Below are positions 53,122 through 61,504 of a stretch of 64,000 bases of DNA, piece after piece. The position numbers were made by a program, and so were the translations under genes. The notes under the pieces are model-generated. The model was given only the letters and a program-made list of their open reading frames with translations, was not told the origin of the DNA and did no database searches. Each line of letters starts with the position of its first letter. The stretch's first letter is position 1. This DNA comes from Methanobacterium sp. UBA375 (GTDB lineage Archaea > Methanobacteriota > Methanobacteria > Methanobacteriales > Methanobacteriaceae), in assembly GCA_002495625.1 (NCBI GenBank), contig DAGC01000002.1:407649-471648 (forward strand), written 5' to 3'.

Positions 53122-54546
53122 TTATAGGACCGCGTAGTATTCTTGGATTAATAAATTGGTTAAAGAGGATGTACCTAATCCCTTACCCTCATATTGATCT
53201 ACAAGAACTACTCTGGTTCCGCCGCCTACATCACCGCAGTGTTTTGAACTGTATTTTGCGTAATTCCAGTTTGTCCATACACCATTAATAAGGACCTGTG
53301 TCCATGCGTGTTTGAATGAGTTATTGGCTATACCGCCTATGTAACCCATTATTCTAGCTTGAATTCCTGAAGCAGTTAGTCTCCAGTATAGATACAGAGC
53401 ACTACCCCAGCAGTTTCCTTTACCTTCGGCAAGGAAGACATCTAGGTATGAATATTTATTACCCTGTATTGTTCCGTATTTCGCTTCGTCTCTTCCTATT
53501 TGGTCTATTGTCCCTTGAACATTACTGTTCAGGACGGAGTAGGGAACGATTTCAAGGGTGTTGGGTAATCTACCATTTGTACCATAGAATTGAATGACCT
53601 TGGCGAAGTTGTAGGTCAATGTTTCGTATCGCAGCTTTCCCAGTGTACTGTCCGCAAAATTAGGTGCTCTGCCTGCACTGTTGATGATTGATATCGCACT
53701 CTGTGCTAATTTAACATATTCTGCCATCTGTAAAGTACCGGCTTTAACCGTTTCAGTAGGATTTGGAGAACCAGTGACTGTTTTTAGTGTGATGGACGCT
53801 TTGGATCCGGTTTTCAACTGGACTATGGCGTAGCTTAATAGCTGCAGGAACTGTGGTGTGTTAACTTTTACGTTGTTTACGGTTACTGTGGATGGTGTTT
53901 TATGGTTGCTGTCAACGTAGTTTTTGTAGTTTTTCGCTGCGGTGACTATCTGAGGGATGGTGAAGCTGGTTCCACTGGTTGCCGGGTTAGCTGTACTTGT
54001 TGATGAACTGGTTCCTTCACTTTTAGTCCATGGTGTTACTGATACGAAGTTGGGTAGTCGGTTGTTGGTTTTATAGAATGCCACGATCTTGGAGTAAGTG
54101 TAGATCAGGTTTTCGGTTCTCATGTTTCCCTTGGAAGTAGACATGAAGTTGGGTAGCCTTCCGTTGGTGTTTATGAAAGTGGTAATTTTACCGGCTAGTG
54201 TGACGTATTCACTTTTGGTTAGGGTACCAGTCTTTAAATTTCCATTGGGGTTGGGTGCTTTGGCAACGGTTTTCACTGTAATTGATGTTTTACTGTTTTT
54301 ATTGAGGTTGGTCGTAGTTGAAGCTAACAGGTACAGGTACTGTTCTTTTGTCACTGTTTTACTACCAACTGTTACGGTGCTTGGAACTGCTTTTTTAGTT
54401 TCCACGTAATTTTTCACTGTATCTGATGATTTAATTATAGAATTCGCATCTACAGTAGTAGTAGTGGCAGCAGAAACATTTTCTGCATTTATAAACAGTG
54501 CTAAAGAGAAAAGTAAAAGCACTGATAATATTACTTTAATTTTAAT
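53122..54546 (-). CDS. Secreted protein with pseudomurein-binding repeats and a transglutaminase/papain-like domain, ATT start
   Basis: About 474 residues read from ATT at 54546, seven bases after AAGGAGG. The usual GTG call at 54522 would remove the charged n-region (KIKIKVILSV) of the signal peptide. Four PMBR segments follow (e.g. GRLPNFMSTSKGNMRTENLI, NRLPNFVSVTPW, GRAPNFADSTLGKLRYETLT). The C-terminal domain has Cys in GKGNCWGSALYLYW (near 378) and His in FKHAWTQVLINGVW (near 413). Asn stands where the related proteins at the left edge have Asp (TNWNYA against YNADAI), giving a Cys-His-Asn set as in papain. It is likely a pseudomurein peptidase or cross-link-modifying enzyme; activity is inferred. 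Confidence 0.83.
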   Translation of the reverse strand: MKIKVILSVLLLFSLALFINAENVSAATTTTVDANSIIKSSDTVKNYVETKKAVPSTVTVGSKTVTKEQYLYLLASTTTNLNKNSKTSITVKTVAKAPNPNGNLKTGTLTKSEYVTLAGKITTFINTNGRLPNFMSTSKGNMRTENLIYTYSKIVAFYKTNNRLPNFVSVTPWTKSEGTSSSTSTANPATSGTSFTIPQIVTAAKNYKNYVDSNHKTPSTVTVNNVKVNTPQFLQLLSYAIVQLKTGSKASITLKTVTGSPNPTETVKAGTLQMAEYVKLAQSAISIINSAGRAPNFADSTLGKLRYETLTYNFAKVIQFYGTNGRLPNTLEIVPYSVLNSNVQGTIDQIGRDEAKYGTIQGNKYSYLDVFLAEGKGNCWGSALYLYWRLTASGIQARIMGYIGGIANNSFKHAWTQVLINGVWTNWNYAKYSSKHCGDVGGGTRVVLVDQYEGKGLGTSSLTNLLIQEYYAVL

Positions 54547-55211
54547 TTTACCGCCTCCTTGTCCAAAATTTAGAAATTGGATATATTCTGAACAATAGTT
54601 ATACTCATTCGCGTATGGTATATAAAGTTTTTGATTTTTTTTCCGAAAAAATAGGATTAGAGAGCTCTTTTTTAAATTTAAGACACTCTGAAAGGTTTAA
54701 TTAAGGGTGTATTTGGAAGAATCCTTCTTTATTGTTATTTTTAACAATTTAAGTCAAATAAAAGTTTATTTGCCTAAAAAAGCCCCTTTAATTGTTATTG
54801 AGTCCGTATGATTATCGGTTTATTAGTAGTTGTATTTTAATTAAAAGTTCCATTGAGGAAAACTAGTTTAATTGGTGGAGAATTTTTATTTAAAAAAATT
54901 TGAAATAGTTAAATAAGTTTTCATAGACTTAGAGCGTTTTTATTAAAAAAGAGTTGTTTGCCGATTTTAGAGTGTATTTTTATGTATTATCCCCTGGTTT
55001 TTATGTAAGAGAGAACTCACATTGTTAATCAATATGAGATGTGTTTATAATACTTTTTGGCATGATTTTAACTGGTCATGAATATAAGTTTGGGATATTA
55101 CTCACAAAAATTTTTTAAAATTTTATTTTAATGTGAAATAAAAATGCATGTGCAATATTAATAATTATCTAAACTTTCCTTAATAATTTAGAAAATTGGC
55201 AAGGTGAAAAT
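54547..55211. other. Long AT-rich intergenic region with divergent promoters
   Basis: The minus strand has the promoter of the PMBR gene: CAAAAACTTTATATACC at 54615-54633, giving a leader of about 50 bases. The same CAAAAACT-TATATA element precedes the PMBR-amidotransferase gene (59844-59862). The rest is T- and A-rich filler with no ORF; the plus-strand side leads to minD (ATG at 55212, AAGGTG nearby). Confidence 0.45.
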
Positions 55212-56018
55212 ATGACAAGGGTAATTGCAGTTGCTTCTGGTAAAGGGGGCGTCGGAAAAACAACAGTTACTGCAAATTTAGGCATAGCCCTTTCTCTCTT
55301 GGAGGAGGACGTGCTAATACTTGATATGGATATTAACATGGCTAATTTAGAGCTGATCCTGGGACTGGAGGGAAAGCAGGTTACCTTACAGGAGGTTTTA
55401 GCCGGAGAAGAGAACATCCAAAACGCCATATATGAAGGCCCAGGAGGAGTTCACATAGTCCCTGCCGGTCTTTCCCTGCCCAACCTCAAGTACATAAAAA
55501 GGGAGAGAATGGAAAAGGTTTTCGACCAGCTCATTGGGAGCGTGGACATAATCCTCATAGACTCACCAGCAGGTCTCGAAAGAGACGCCCTGGCTGCCAT
55601 GTCACCCGCAGATGAGATGATCCTGGTAACCACCCCAGAGGTCACATCCCTGACCGATACACTCAAGACCAAATTACTGGCTGAAAGGATGGGAATCAAC
55701 ATTTTAGGCGTGGTCTTAAACCGGGATAAAAATGACCGGGATTTCCTATCCCCAGAAGAAGTGGAAGCCATCATGGAAGCACCCATCCTGTGCATCATAC
55801 CCGAAGACACGGAGTTAATTAAATTCTATGCCCAGGGTACTCCAATAATTATAGAAGACCCAGAATCCGAGGTATCACATTCATTTCTAGATTTAGCATC
55901 TTACCTGGTTGATAAAGACTATTTAATGCCCGAAATACCTAAAAAAAGTTTCATATCCAAGTTCATCGATGGTCTCATGGGCCATGTCCCTCTAAAACCC
56001 AGACGACAGAAAGGATAA
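55212..56018 (+). CDS. minD: MinD/ParA-type ATPase
   Basis: 268 residues. Deviant Walker A is SGKGGVGKTT (9-18), switch I region is LDMDINMANLELILG, and Walker B is DIILIDSPAGL. The C-terminus is basic and amphipathic (SKFIDGLMGHVPLKPRRQK), as expected for membrane binding. Archaea have several MinD homologues without MinC/MinE, some of which position surface structures. The precise role here is uncertain. The gene is preceded by GGCAAGGTG and has no linked partner. Confidence 0.87.
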   Translation: MTRVIAVASGKGGVGKTTVTANLGIALSLLEEDVLILDMDINMANLELILGLEGKQVTLQEVLAGEENIQNAIYEGPGGVHIVPAGLSLPNLKYIKRERMEKVFDQLIGSVDIILIDSPAGLERDALAAMSPADEMILVTTPEVTSLTDTLKTKLLAERMGINILGVVLNRDKNDRDFLSPEEVEAIMEAPILCIIPEDTELIKFYAQGTPIIIEDPESEVSHSFLDLASYLVDKDYLMPEIPKKSFISKFIDGLMGHVPLKPRRQKG

Positions 56019-56274
56019 AACTCAATTTTTTAAAAACAACCAGGTAAGACTTTTTTAACTTAATTTTTTTTATTTTGGTGCGATTTATTTAAATTGTATA
56101 ATTTTTTTATTCAGTTTTTTTTGTTTTAATCATATAATTTTTCATCATGATTTTTTTTCATTGATTTACAAAGTGAAAATGGGATAACTATATTAACCCT
56201 AACCCATAACTTTTATAAACATATTAAGAGTAGATATAGACTCACAAGAGATATTAACCTTTTAACCTTGTTAG

Positions 56275-56841
56275 ATGATATTTATGGGCTATCTAATCTG
56301 TAAGGAATGTGATGGGTACTATCAGCTTCAGGAGGGGGAGCATCCAGAGGATTTTGACCGGTGCCAGTGTGGAGGTAAACTGGAATACGTGGAGAAAATT
56401 GAAGACCAGAAGATAACCGATAAAATAACTTCTGCCCTAAACATCCGGAGGATATCCGGTATAATCGTAGGTGCGGTGGTTATACTGGTGTCCTTTTATA
56501 TTTCTTCACCAGACCCTTACTCGTCCAACTTCGTATATAACAACAACATCTCCTTTTACCTGTGGGGTGCTGGTGGACTGGCAGCTGCAGTAATTGCCGG
56601 TGGAAACATCAGATCCGGTGTGTCCAACGGTTTTTATGCGGCCTGTATCTCCGGGCTGCTGGTGATCGTAACCTACTATTACCTGAGCAACCCCATATAC
56701 CAGGTTGAATCTTCCCTGCCAGACGGTATAGCATTTTTTCTAGCTTTATGTGCAGTTTATCTCCTGGTACCTTCATTATTTAGTATAATAGGGGGTTTAA
56801 TAGCCAGTATGTCCAGAAAGATCCTGATTAAGCTGACCTGA
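56275..56841 (+). CDS. Zinc-ribbon membrane protein, unknown
   Basis: 188 residues (ATG at 56275; ATG at 56284 is equally plausible). The N-terminal zinc ribbon, MGYLICKECDGYYQL then CQCGG, is followed by four to five helices (RISGIIVGAVVILVSFYI, SFYLWGAGGLAAAVIAGGNI). Ribbon-plus-membrane proteins of this type are common in Methanobacterium, and no function is known. It shares the ribbon style with the gene at 31365-31937. Confidence 0.7.
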   Translation: MIFMGYLICKECDGYYQLQEGEHPEDFDRCQCGGKLEYVEKIEDQKITDKITSALNIRRISGIIVGAVVILVSFYISSPDPYSSNFVYNNNISFYLWGAGGLAAAVIAGGNIRSGVSNGFYAACISGLLVIVTYYYLSNPIYQVESSLPDGIAFFLALCAVYLLVPSLFSIIGGLIASMSRKILIKLT

Positions 56842-56975
56842 TAATCTGGGGAGTAACATATATAAATTATATGAGCCAAGAAATTATAATGAATTAAGAT
56901 GTAATAGGGTGTGTCATCTTTAGTAAAAAATGAAATTCTAGGTTCCCGAACCGTATTTTAAGTAGGTGGTATTAA

Positions 56976-57428
56976 ATGATTGAAGAACTGGAATTTGAGA
57001 TGGAAATGGATTATGAAGATGAATGGTTCGAAGAAGAGGCATTCGAAGAAGAAACATACAAGGAATTGGAACAGGCCAGGGGCGAAGTGGTTATAGATGC
57101 TAAAAAGAAGCGTCAGAAAAAAACCAGTAACGTCCAGGGGATTACACTAACATTTGAAGATACAGATGGCCTGGATGAAGACGAAACCTACACCATCAGC
57201 ATAACTGCCGAGACAATAAAAATCGGACTAAGCGAAGGTGAAAACGGGAAGTTTAAGAAAGTGGGCATAGCCCAGTTGAAGGGGAATAAATTCCTGGAAT
57301 ACATAACCTTTCAGGACCATGAATTCAATCCCCAGATGACCATGGCCTTTGAAAACGGGTACTCCATTGAGATCTCAGGTAGAGCTACCATTGAGGAAGT
57401 AAAGAACACTAAGAAAAGGAAGAAGTAA
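56976..57428 (+). CDS. Acidic protein of unknown function
   Basis: 150 residues, ATG behind AGGTGG. The first 35 residues are very acidic (EELEFEMEMDYEDEWFEEEA), followed by a basic stretch (KKKRQKKTS) and a beta-rich domain (about 50-140; GITLTFEDTDGLDEDETYTI, MAFENGYSIEISGRATIEE). No family was recognised. A T-rich terminator follows. Confidence 0.65.
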   Translation: MIEELEFEMEMDYEDEWFEEEAFEEETYKELEQARGEVVIDAKKKRQKKTSNVQGITLTFEDTDGLDEDETYTISITAETIKIGLSEGENGKFKKVGIAQLKGNKFLEYITFQDHEFNPQMTMAFENGYSIEISGRATIEEVKNTKKRKK

Positions 57429-57602
57429 CGCCTTATAGAAGTAAAAATTTTATTTTTTTTAAAATTCAGTATTTCTTTAAATTCAGAAAATTTTTGCTTT
57501 TTTATGTTCAAATTTTTTGGATTTCTAAAAATTTTTTTAAAAACAATTTAAATTCTTAAACATTTATTATTTTCAATTCTAAATTTTCAAAGTTTTTATA
57601 TA

Positions 57603-58040
57603 CTATTTCCTTATCTTCTTCAGCTTATCCCATGGGGAACTCTTAGGCTCACCAGAATCCCCGGTTAATTTACTCAACTCCCTTTTAAGGTGGGTTATCT
57701 CCTTCTTGGATTGTAAAAGTAGGGTTTCCAGGTTATCGTTCTTACTTTTTAAGGTGTGATATTCCTTTTTAAGCTGATTATAATCTTTAGATTCCTTGCT
57801 GGTCTTAACTATCTGGAGTTCCCGGTTCAACTTTTTGATCAACTGTTTTTGCTGGTCTAACTTGGATATCAGTTTTCGGTTGGTGGCCTTAAGCTGGATG
57901 TTTTCTATCTCCAGGGTGTCTTCACCGGTGACAGATCTATCCTTCTTTGGAGAGAATGTTATTTGATTTCCCATTTTATTACACTCTACAAATATCTTAC
58001 TTTGATCCCCCATGAATATCTTACCGGGTATATCCCTCAT
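57603..58040 (-). CDS. Coiled-coil protein, unknown
   Basis: Up to 145 residues. About residues 40-125 form a long coiled coil (IENIQLKATNRKLISKLDQQ, LKKEYHTLKSKNDNLETLLL), and the C-terminus is SPWDKLKKIRK. The start is uncertain: ATG at 58040, 58013 or 57974 are all possible, the last beginning MGNQITFSPKK with GTAGAG upstream. It follows the small basic protein gene at 58072-58242 by 31 bases and is probably in one operon with it. Confidence 0.6.
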   Translation of the reverse strand: MRDIPGKIFMGDQSKIFVECNKMGNQITFSPKKDRSVTGEDTLEIENIQLKATNRKLISKLDQQKQLIKKLNRELQIVKTSKESKDYNQLKKEYHTLKSKNDNLETLLLQSKKEITHLKRELSKLTGDSGEPKSSPWDKLKKIRK

Positions 58041-58071
58041 GAATTATCTTACTGAGTACATCCCGAATGAA

Positions 58072-58242
58072 TTACTGTATCATATCCATCTTGGTGTTGT
58101 CCAGTTCACTTCGTACGTCCTTTTTCTTTTTACCCTTGTGCTTTTTCAAACTGATCTTCCTGGGTTTTATGGTGAAACTACCGTCACTGGGATGTAACGT
58201 AAAATCGTCTCTAACATTTCCCTGATCATCCTGGGAGGTCAT
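58072..58242 (-). CDS. Small basic protein, unknown
   Basis: 56 residues, ATG at 58242 with GGGGA nine bases upstream. The sequence starts MTSQDDQGNVRDDFTL and contains a lysine-rich core (KPRKISLKKHKGKKKKDV), ending KMDMIQ. The order short acidic head, beta-like segment, basic cluster could suit nucleic acid binding, but nothing is proven. It is just upstream of the coiled-coil gene on the same strand, with a normal Shine-Dalgarno site, which is the main support for it being real. Confidence 0.55.
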   Translation of the reverse strand: MTSQDDQGNVRDDFTLHPSDGSFTIKPRKISLKKHKGKKKKDVRSELDNTKMDMIQ

Positions 58243-58336
58243 GATGATCTTCCCCTATAAGAGCTTACACTTAGATTATCAATAGAATAGTTCTCATTCT
58301 TATTTCATATATTTATCTAAAATTAATATGCAGATA

Positions 58337-58401
58337 GTGTAAATGATATAAAAAAGTTTGATCTTGGTTGGTGTAAATGATATAAAAAAAAGTTTGATCT
58401 T
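58337..58401. repeat. Two tandem copies of a 29-31 bp sequence
   Basis: gtgtaaatgatataaaaaag... occurs at 58337 and 58371, each ending gtttgatctt, with the A-run differing by two bases. The pair lies between a small-gene operon and the PMBR-amidotransferase gene. It could be a duplicated regulatory element or plain slippage. Confidence 0.6.
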
Positions 58402-58462
58402 ATCTAGGTAAAACCCTGTTTGAAAAAATAAAAAAATAGAAAGTAAATTTTGGTATACTTTC

Positions 58463-59776
58463 CTATTTACTTACCGCCACGAAGTTGGGCAGTCTCTTAT
58501 CTGTTTTGTAGAAAGCCAGTACCTTGGAAAACGTGTAGACAGCCTTGGTGAAACTCAAGGTTCCCAGTTTGGTGGTCAGGAAATTCGGTGCTCTTCCATT
58601 GATGTTGATGAATTTCACGATGTTTTTAGCCACGGTTATGTACTCCGCCTTTAGGATGTTGCCTGATTTGATGTTCCCTGATATTTTAGGGGCAGGGTTA
58701 ACGTTTTTAACTGTAATCGTCGATGTTGATCCGCTGTTTAACTGAATAGTTGCTGTAGCTAAAAGGTACATGAATTTAGGCATAGTTAACTGGGCGCCGT
58801 TGACGGTTACATAGTTGGGTAATCTCTTGTTGGTTTCATAGAAAGTTTTAACACTGGCTGCTGCTGTTTGTATCTGGCTTACAGTGGCTTTCTGAGTGGT
58901 TGGGGTACTAGGTGTAGTAGGTGTAGTACTGACTGTGGTCTTGGTAGCCCATACAATCAGATTGGCGATTATATCTGGGTACTGTGGACTCAGTTCTGGG
59001 TGTGGTCCGCTTAGAACAACTCTTCCATTACCATAGTAATCGCCCACAATGGCAGCGTAACCTTTGTATCCACTTTTGCTGTCTGCGTATTTTGCGAAGA
59101 TCTTAGCTCCAGAGGATCTGAGGTACATAGCTGCTCCGTTGTAATGGTGAAGGGTTAGTGTACCGCTACGTTTTATCACACTAGTTCCGTCAGAGGTGAA
59201 GGTTACTGGCAGGTTTCCCGTATAACCGACTGCATATGCATTTACATGGGGAGCTATTCCCCATCCATTGTAATAGCCATGGACAAAATTTGCGGCAGCA
59301 TATGCTCCAGCGCAGATACCCAGGTATCCTCCACCGTTTTTAACGAAGTTTTTTATGGCTGTACCATATATATTGCTACTCTTCAGGTAGTACCCACCAC
59401 CACTTCCTCCCGGCATAACCAGGAGGTCGTAACCTGATAATATTGACGTGGTAATTCTGGTGGAAGTAGCGTAGCTGAATTTAACTCCGTTTACCAGATT
59501 CTGTGAGTTGGCAGTGGCCAGAGACGTTTTCACTCCAGCAACACAGTCTGATGCAGCTTCTGGACCGCTGTAGATTAAAACCTTTATGGTTGTAGGGCTT
59601 CCCGCCGCATAATTCGTGCTAGTACTGGTCGTTTTGGTTGTAGTTGTAGTATTTACTTTCTTATCCTGTGCCGTAGTATCTGCAGTGCTTGTAGTATTTG
59701 CTGCTGCAGAAACAGCATTCAGGGTCAGTGTTAAACACAACAAAATTAACACTGTAAATAAAATTTTTTTGTTTAT
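58463..59776 (-). CDS. Secreted class-I glutamine-amidotransferase-like domain fused to pseudomurein-binding repeats, ATA start
   Basis: About 437 residues from ATA at 59776, seven bases after AAGGAGG. The conventional GTG start at 59752 would lack the charged part of the signal peptide (NKKILFTVLILLCLTLTLNA). After a Thr-rich linker, about residues 55-275 are an amidotransferase/BPL_N-like domain. It has VLIYSGPEAASDC, MPGGSGGGYYL, GGGYLGICAGAYAA (nucleophile Cys near 154) and SGPHPELSPQYP. Two PMBR segments (about 300-437; KRLPNYVTVNGAQLTMPKFM, GRAPNFLTTKLGTLSF) complete the protein. An amidase acting on pseudomurein peptides at the wall is a reasonable guess, since GATase folds amidate or de-amidate bacterial peptidoglycan stems. 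Confidence 0.82.
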   Translation of the reverse strand: MNKKILFTVLILLCLTLTLNAVSAAANTTSTADTTAQDKKVNTTTTTKTTSTSTNYAAGSPTTIKVLIYSGPEAASDCVAGVKTSLATANSQNLVNGVKFSYATSTRITTSILSGYDLLVMPGGSGGGYYLKSSNIYGTAIKNFVKNGGGYLGICAGAYAAANFVHGYYNGWGIAPHVNAYAVGYTGNLPVTFTSDGTSVIKRSGTLTLHHYNGAAMYLRSSGAKIFAKYADSKSGYKGYAAIVGDYYGNGRVVLSGPHPELSPQYPDIIANLIVWATKTTVSTTPTTPSTPTTQKATVSQIQTAAASVKTFYETNKRLPNYVTVNGAQLTMPKFMYLLATATIQLNSGSTSTITVKNVNPAPKISGNIKSGNILKAEYITVAKNIVKFININGRAPNFLTTKLGTLSFTKAVYTFSKVLAFYKTDKRLPNFVAVSK

Positions 59777-60287
59777 TATACCGCCTCCTTATCCTATAAA
59801 CTCATTTTAAGGAATTTATTTGGATATTTTTTGATCATTTCTTGACTACATATATAGTTTTTGGTTTTTTAGGCAAAAAAAGTCGTTCACAAACCTCCTT
59901 AACCAATTTAAGACATGCTGTGATGTTATCTAACATGACAATTTTAAATAAGCGTTCTTAGTTTTTTTATTAAAAATATGAATCCATTTAAAACCTTAAT
60001 TACCGTAATCTTATCTATTTATATTTTAATCATCTATAGGACTGTGTTTCACCAGCCAATTGAATCAACTTGGACAAACCTACTTAGTAATAACATTTTA
60101 TATGGACTTATTTATCATCTAATTTGATAATAATTAACAGATAAGAGAAATAAGGTGTAGTACAAGTTTATTTATAAAAAGATAGTAAATACAATCATTT
60201 TTGTTACAATAATCCCTTTTTATAATATTTCACCTGATAACTTGATAAGTGAAAAAAATCGATATTTAAATACAGGAGCCTAGTTTT
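59777..60287. other. AT-rich intergenic region with the PMBR-amidotransferase promoter
   Basis: The minus-strand promoter CAAAAACTATATATG lies at 59844-59862, about 70-85 bases before the ATA start. The rest is AT-rich. One short plus-strand frame (59978-60127, 49 codons) has no Shine-Dalgarno site and is not called. No RNA gene was recognised. Confidence 0.4.
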
Positions 60288-60863
60288 ATGTTAATCACCA
60301 GCCAGATAATTGACTTCATCACCATCTCCCTAATAATTTTCGCTGTTTTCATGTTATGGATTTTCTGGTCAGATGTTTTGGGTGCAGGATTCGAACCAAC
60401 CTCCCGGAAAATAGTTAAAAATATGTTAGAGATGGCCCGGGTAGAAGCAGGTGACGTAGTTTATGATCTGGGATCCGGTGATGGCAGGATAGTGATAGAA
60501 GCCGCCCGGAGCTTCAACGCAGGGGCAGTGGGGATTGAAGCCGATCCACTGAGATTTTTATGGTCGAAGGCGAAGGTGTTACTTCTGGGCTTGCAGAACC
60601 AGGTGGATATCCGGTGGGGTAACTTCTTCCGGGAGGATATCAGCGAGGCTACGGTGGTAACTCTATTTCTCTCCCGCAAAGCGAATCAGAATTTAAAACG
60701 TAAACTGAAAGTCGAACTCCAGCCAGGGACCAGGGTGGTAACCTATTACTGGAAATTCAATGGGTGGAAACCAGTCCAGGAAGACCTGAAAAACCATATA
60801 TACCTCTACGTTGTGGGCCAGACCACCAGGGAATACCATCTAAAAGGTGAAAATACCTTTTAA
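60288..60863 (+). CDS. Membrane-anchored SAM-dependent methyltransferase-like protein
   Basis: 191 residues. An N-terminal helix (IIDFITISLIIFAVFMLWIF) is followed by a Rossmann methyltransferase: motif I VYDLGSGDGRIVIEAA, acidic VGIEADPLRFLW, then VDIRWGNFF. The catalytic half is short, and the family is seen as 'methyltransferase domain-containing' membrane protein in many archaea. The substrate is unknown. No strong Shine-Dalgarno site lies before the ATG. Confidence 0.8.
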   Translation: MLITSQIIDFITISLIIFAVFMLWIFWSDVLGAGFEPTSRKIVKNMLEMARVEAGDVVYDLGSGDGRIVIEAARSFNAGAVGIEADPLRFLWSKAKVLLLGLQNQVDIRWGNFFREDISEATVVTLFLSRKANQNLKRKLKVELQPGTRVVTYYWKFNGWKPVQEDLKNHIYLYVVGQTTREYHLKGENTF

Positions 60864-60937
60864 CTGAAACCCCCCATGAATACTACCAACTAAAAAATCA
60901 AGTACCAGCCAGGACATATAATATAACTGGTGAGAAA

Positions 60938-61240
60938 ATGAGGGTGTGGGTTGAGCGCAGAGTTGAAGTTACAGATGAAAAGGTAACTGAAGTCCTGAAT
61001 GAATATCTCCTGGGAAGGGACATAGAGGTACCGGATATACTTTTTCTTAAAAGCTTCGAAGTGAAGATAGGACTATCTTTTTATTGGATTAACCCTGAGC
61101 ACTGCTTCTACGATGCCTTAGAACACAGGATGCTGTGCCGGCTTGAAGAGGTGAAGATGTGCCTGAGTGAGTGGGAATCTGCCCAGGAGATGTATGAAAA
61201 ATCTGGATTTGAAGTGATGAATGCTCCAGAGGATGTTTAA
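60938..61240 (+). CDS. Small protein of unknown function
   Basis: 100 residues, ATG preceded by GGTGAGAAA. It is rich in acidic and aromatic residues (MRVWVERRVEVTDEKVTEVL, IGLSFYWINPEHCFYDALEH). No family was recognised. It follows the methyltransferase by 74 bases on the same strand and ends before a gap of about 265 bases with no gene. Confidence 0.55.
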   Translation: MRVWVERRVEVTDEKVTEVLNEYLLGRDIEVPDILFLKSFEVKIGLSFYWINPEHCFYDALEHRMLCRLEEVKMCLSEWESAQEMYEKSGFEVMNAPEDV

Positions 61241-61504
61241 TAACAATAAAATAAAGATGATGGTGATGGGTTTTTACACCCGGACCATATGGACTCCTTT
61301 TAATAAAATAAATATAAATTCCGCAATCAGATCCCCATCACCGTAATTTTATTTATACGAACCTATTAATAAGTTTTCTCTAAATTTTATATCAAAATCT
61401 GTTGCCTAGGAGTTAACTAAAATCCAATTCCCAATATTTATATATAAAATAAATCAAAGGTTGTGTTAGGAATTACTATTAGTTTTGTAGAAGGGAGAGT
61501 ACAG

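Noticed and set aside
59978..60127. 49-codon plus-strand frame with one hydrophobic helix
   Set aside because: No Shine-Dalgarno site or clear promoter and AT-rich composition like the surrounding spacer; too weak to call without conservation data.
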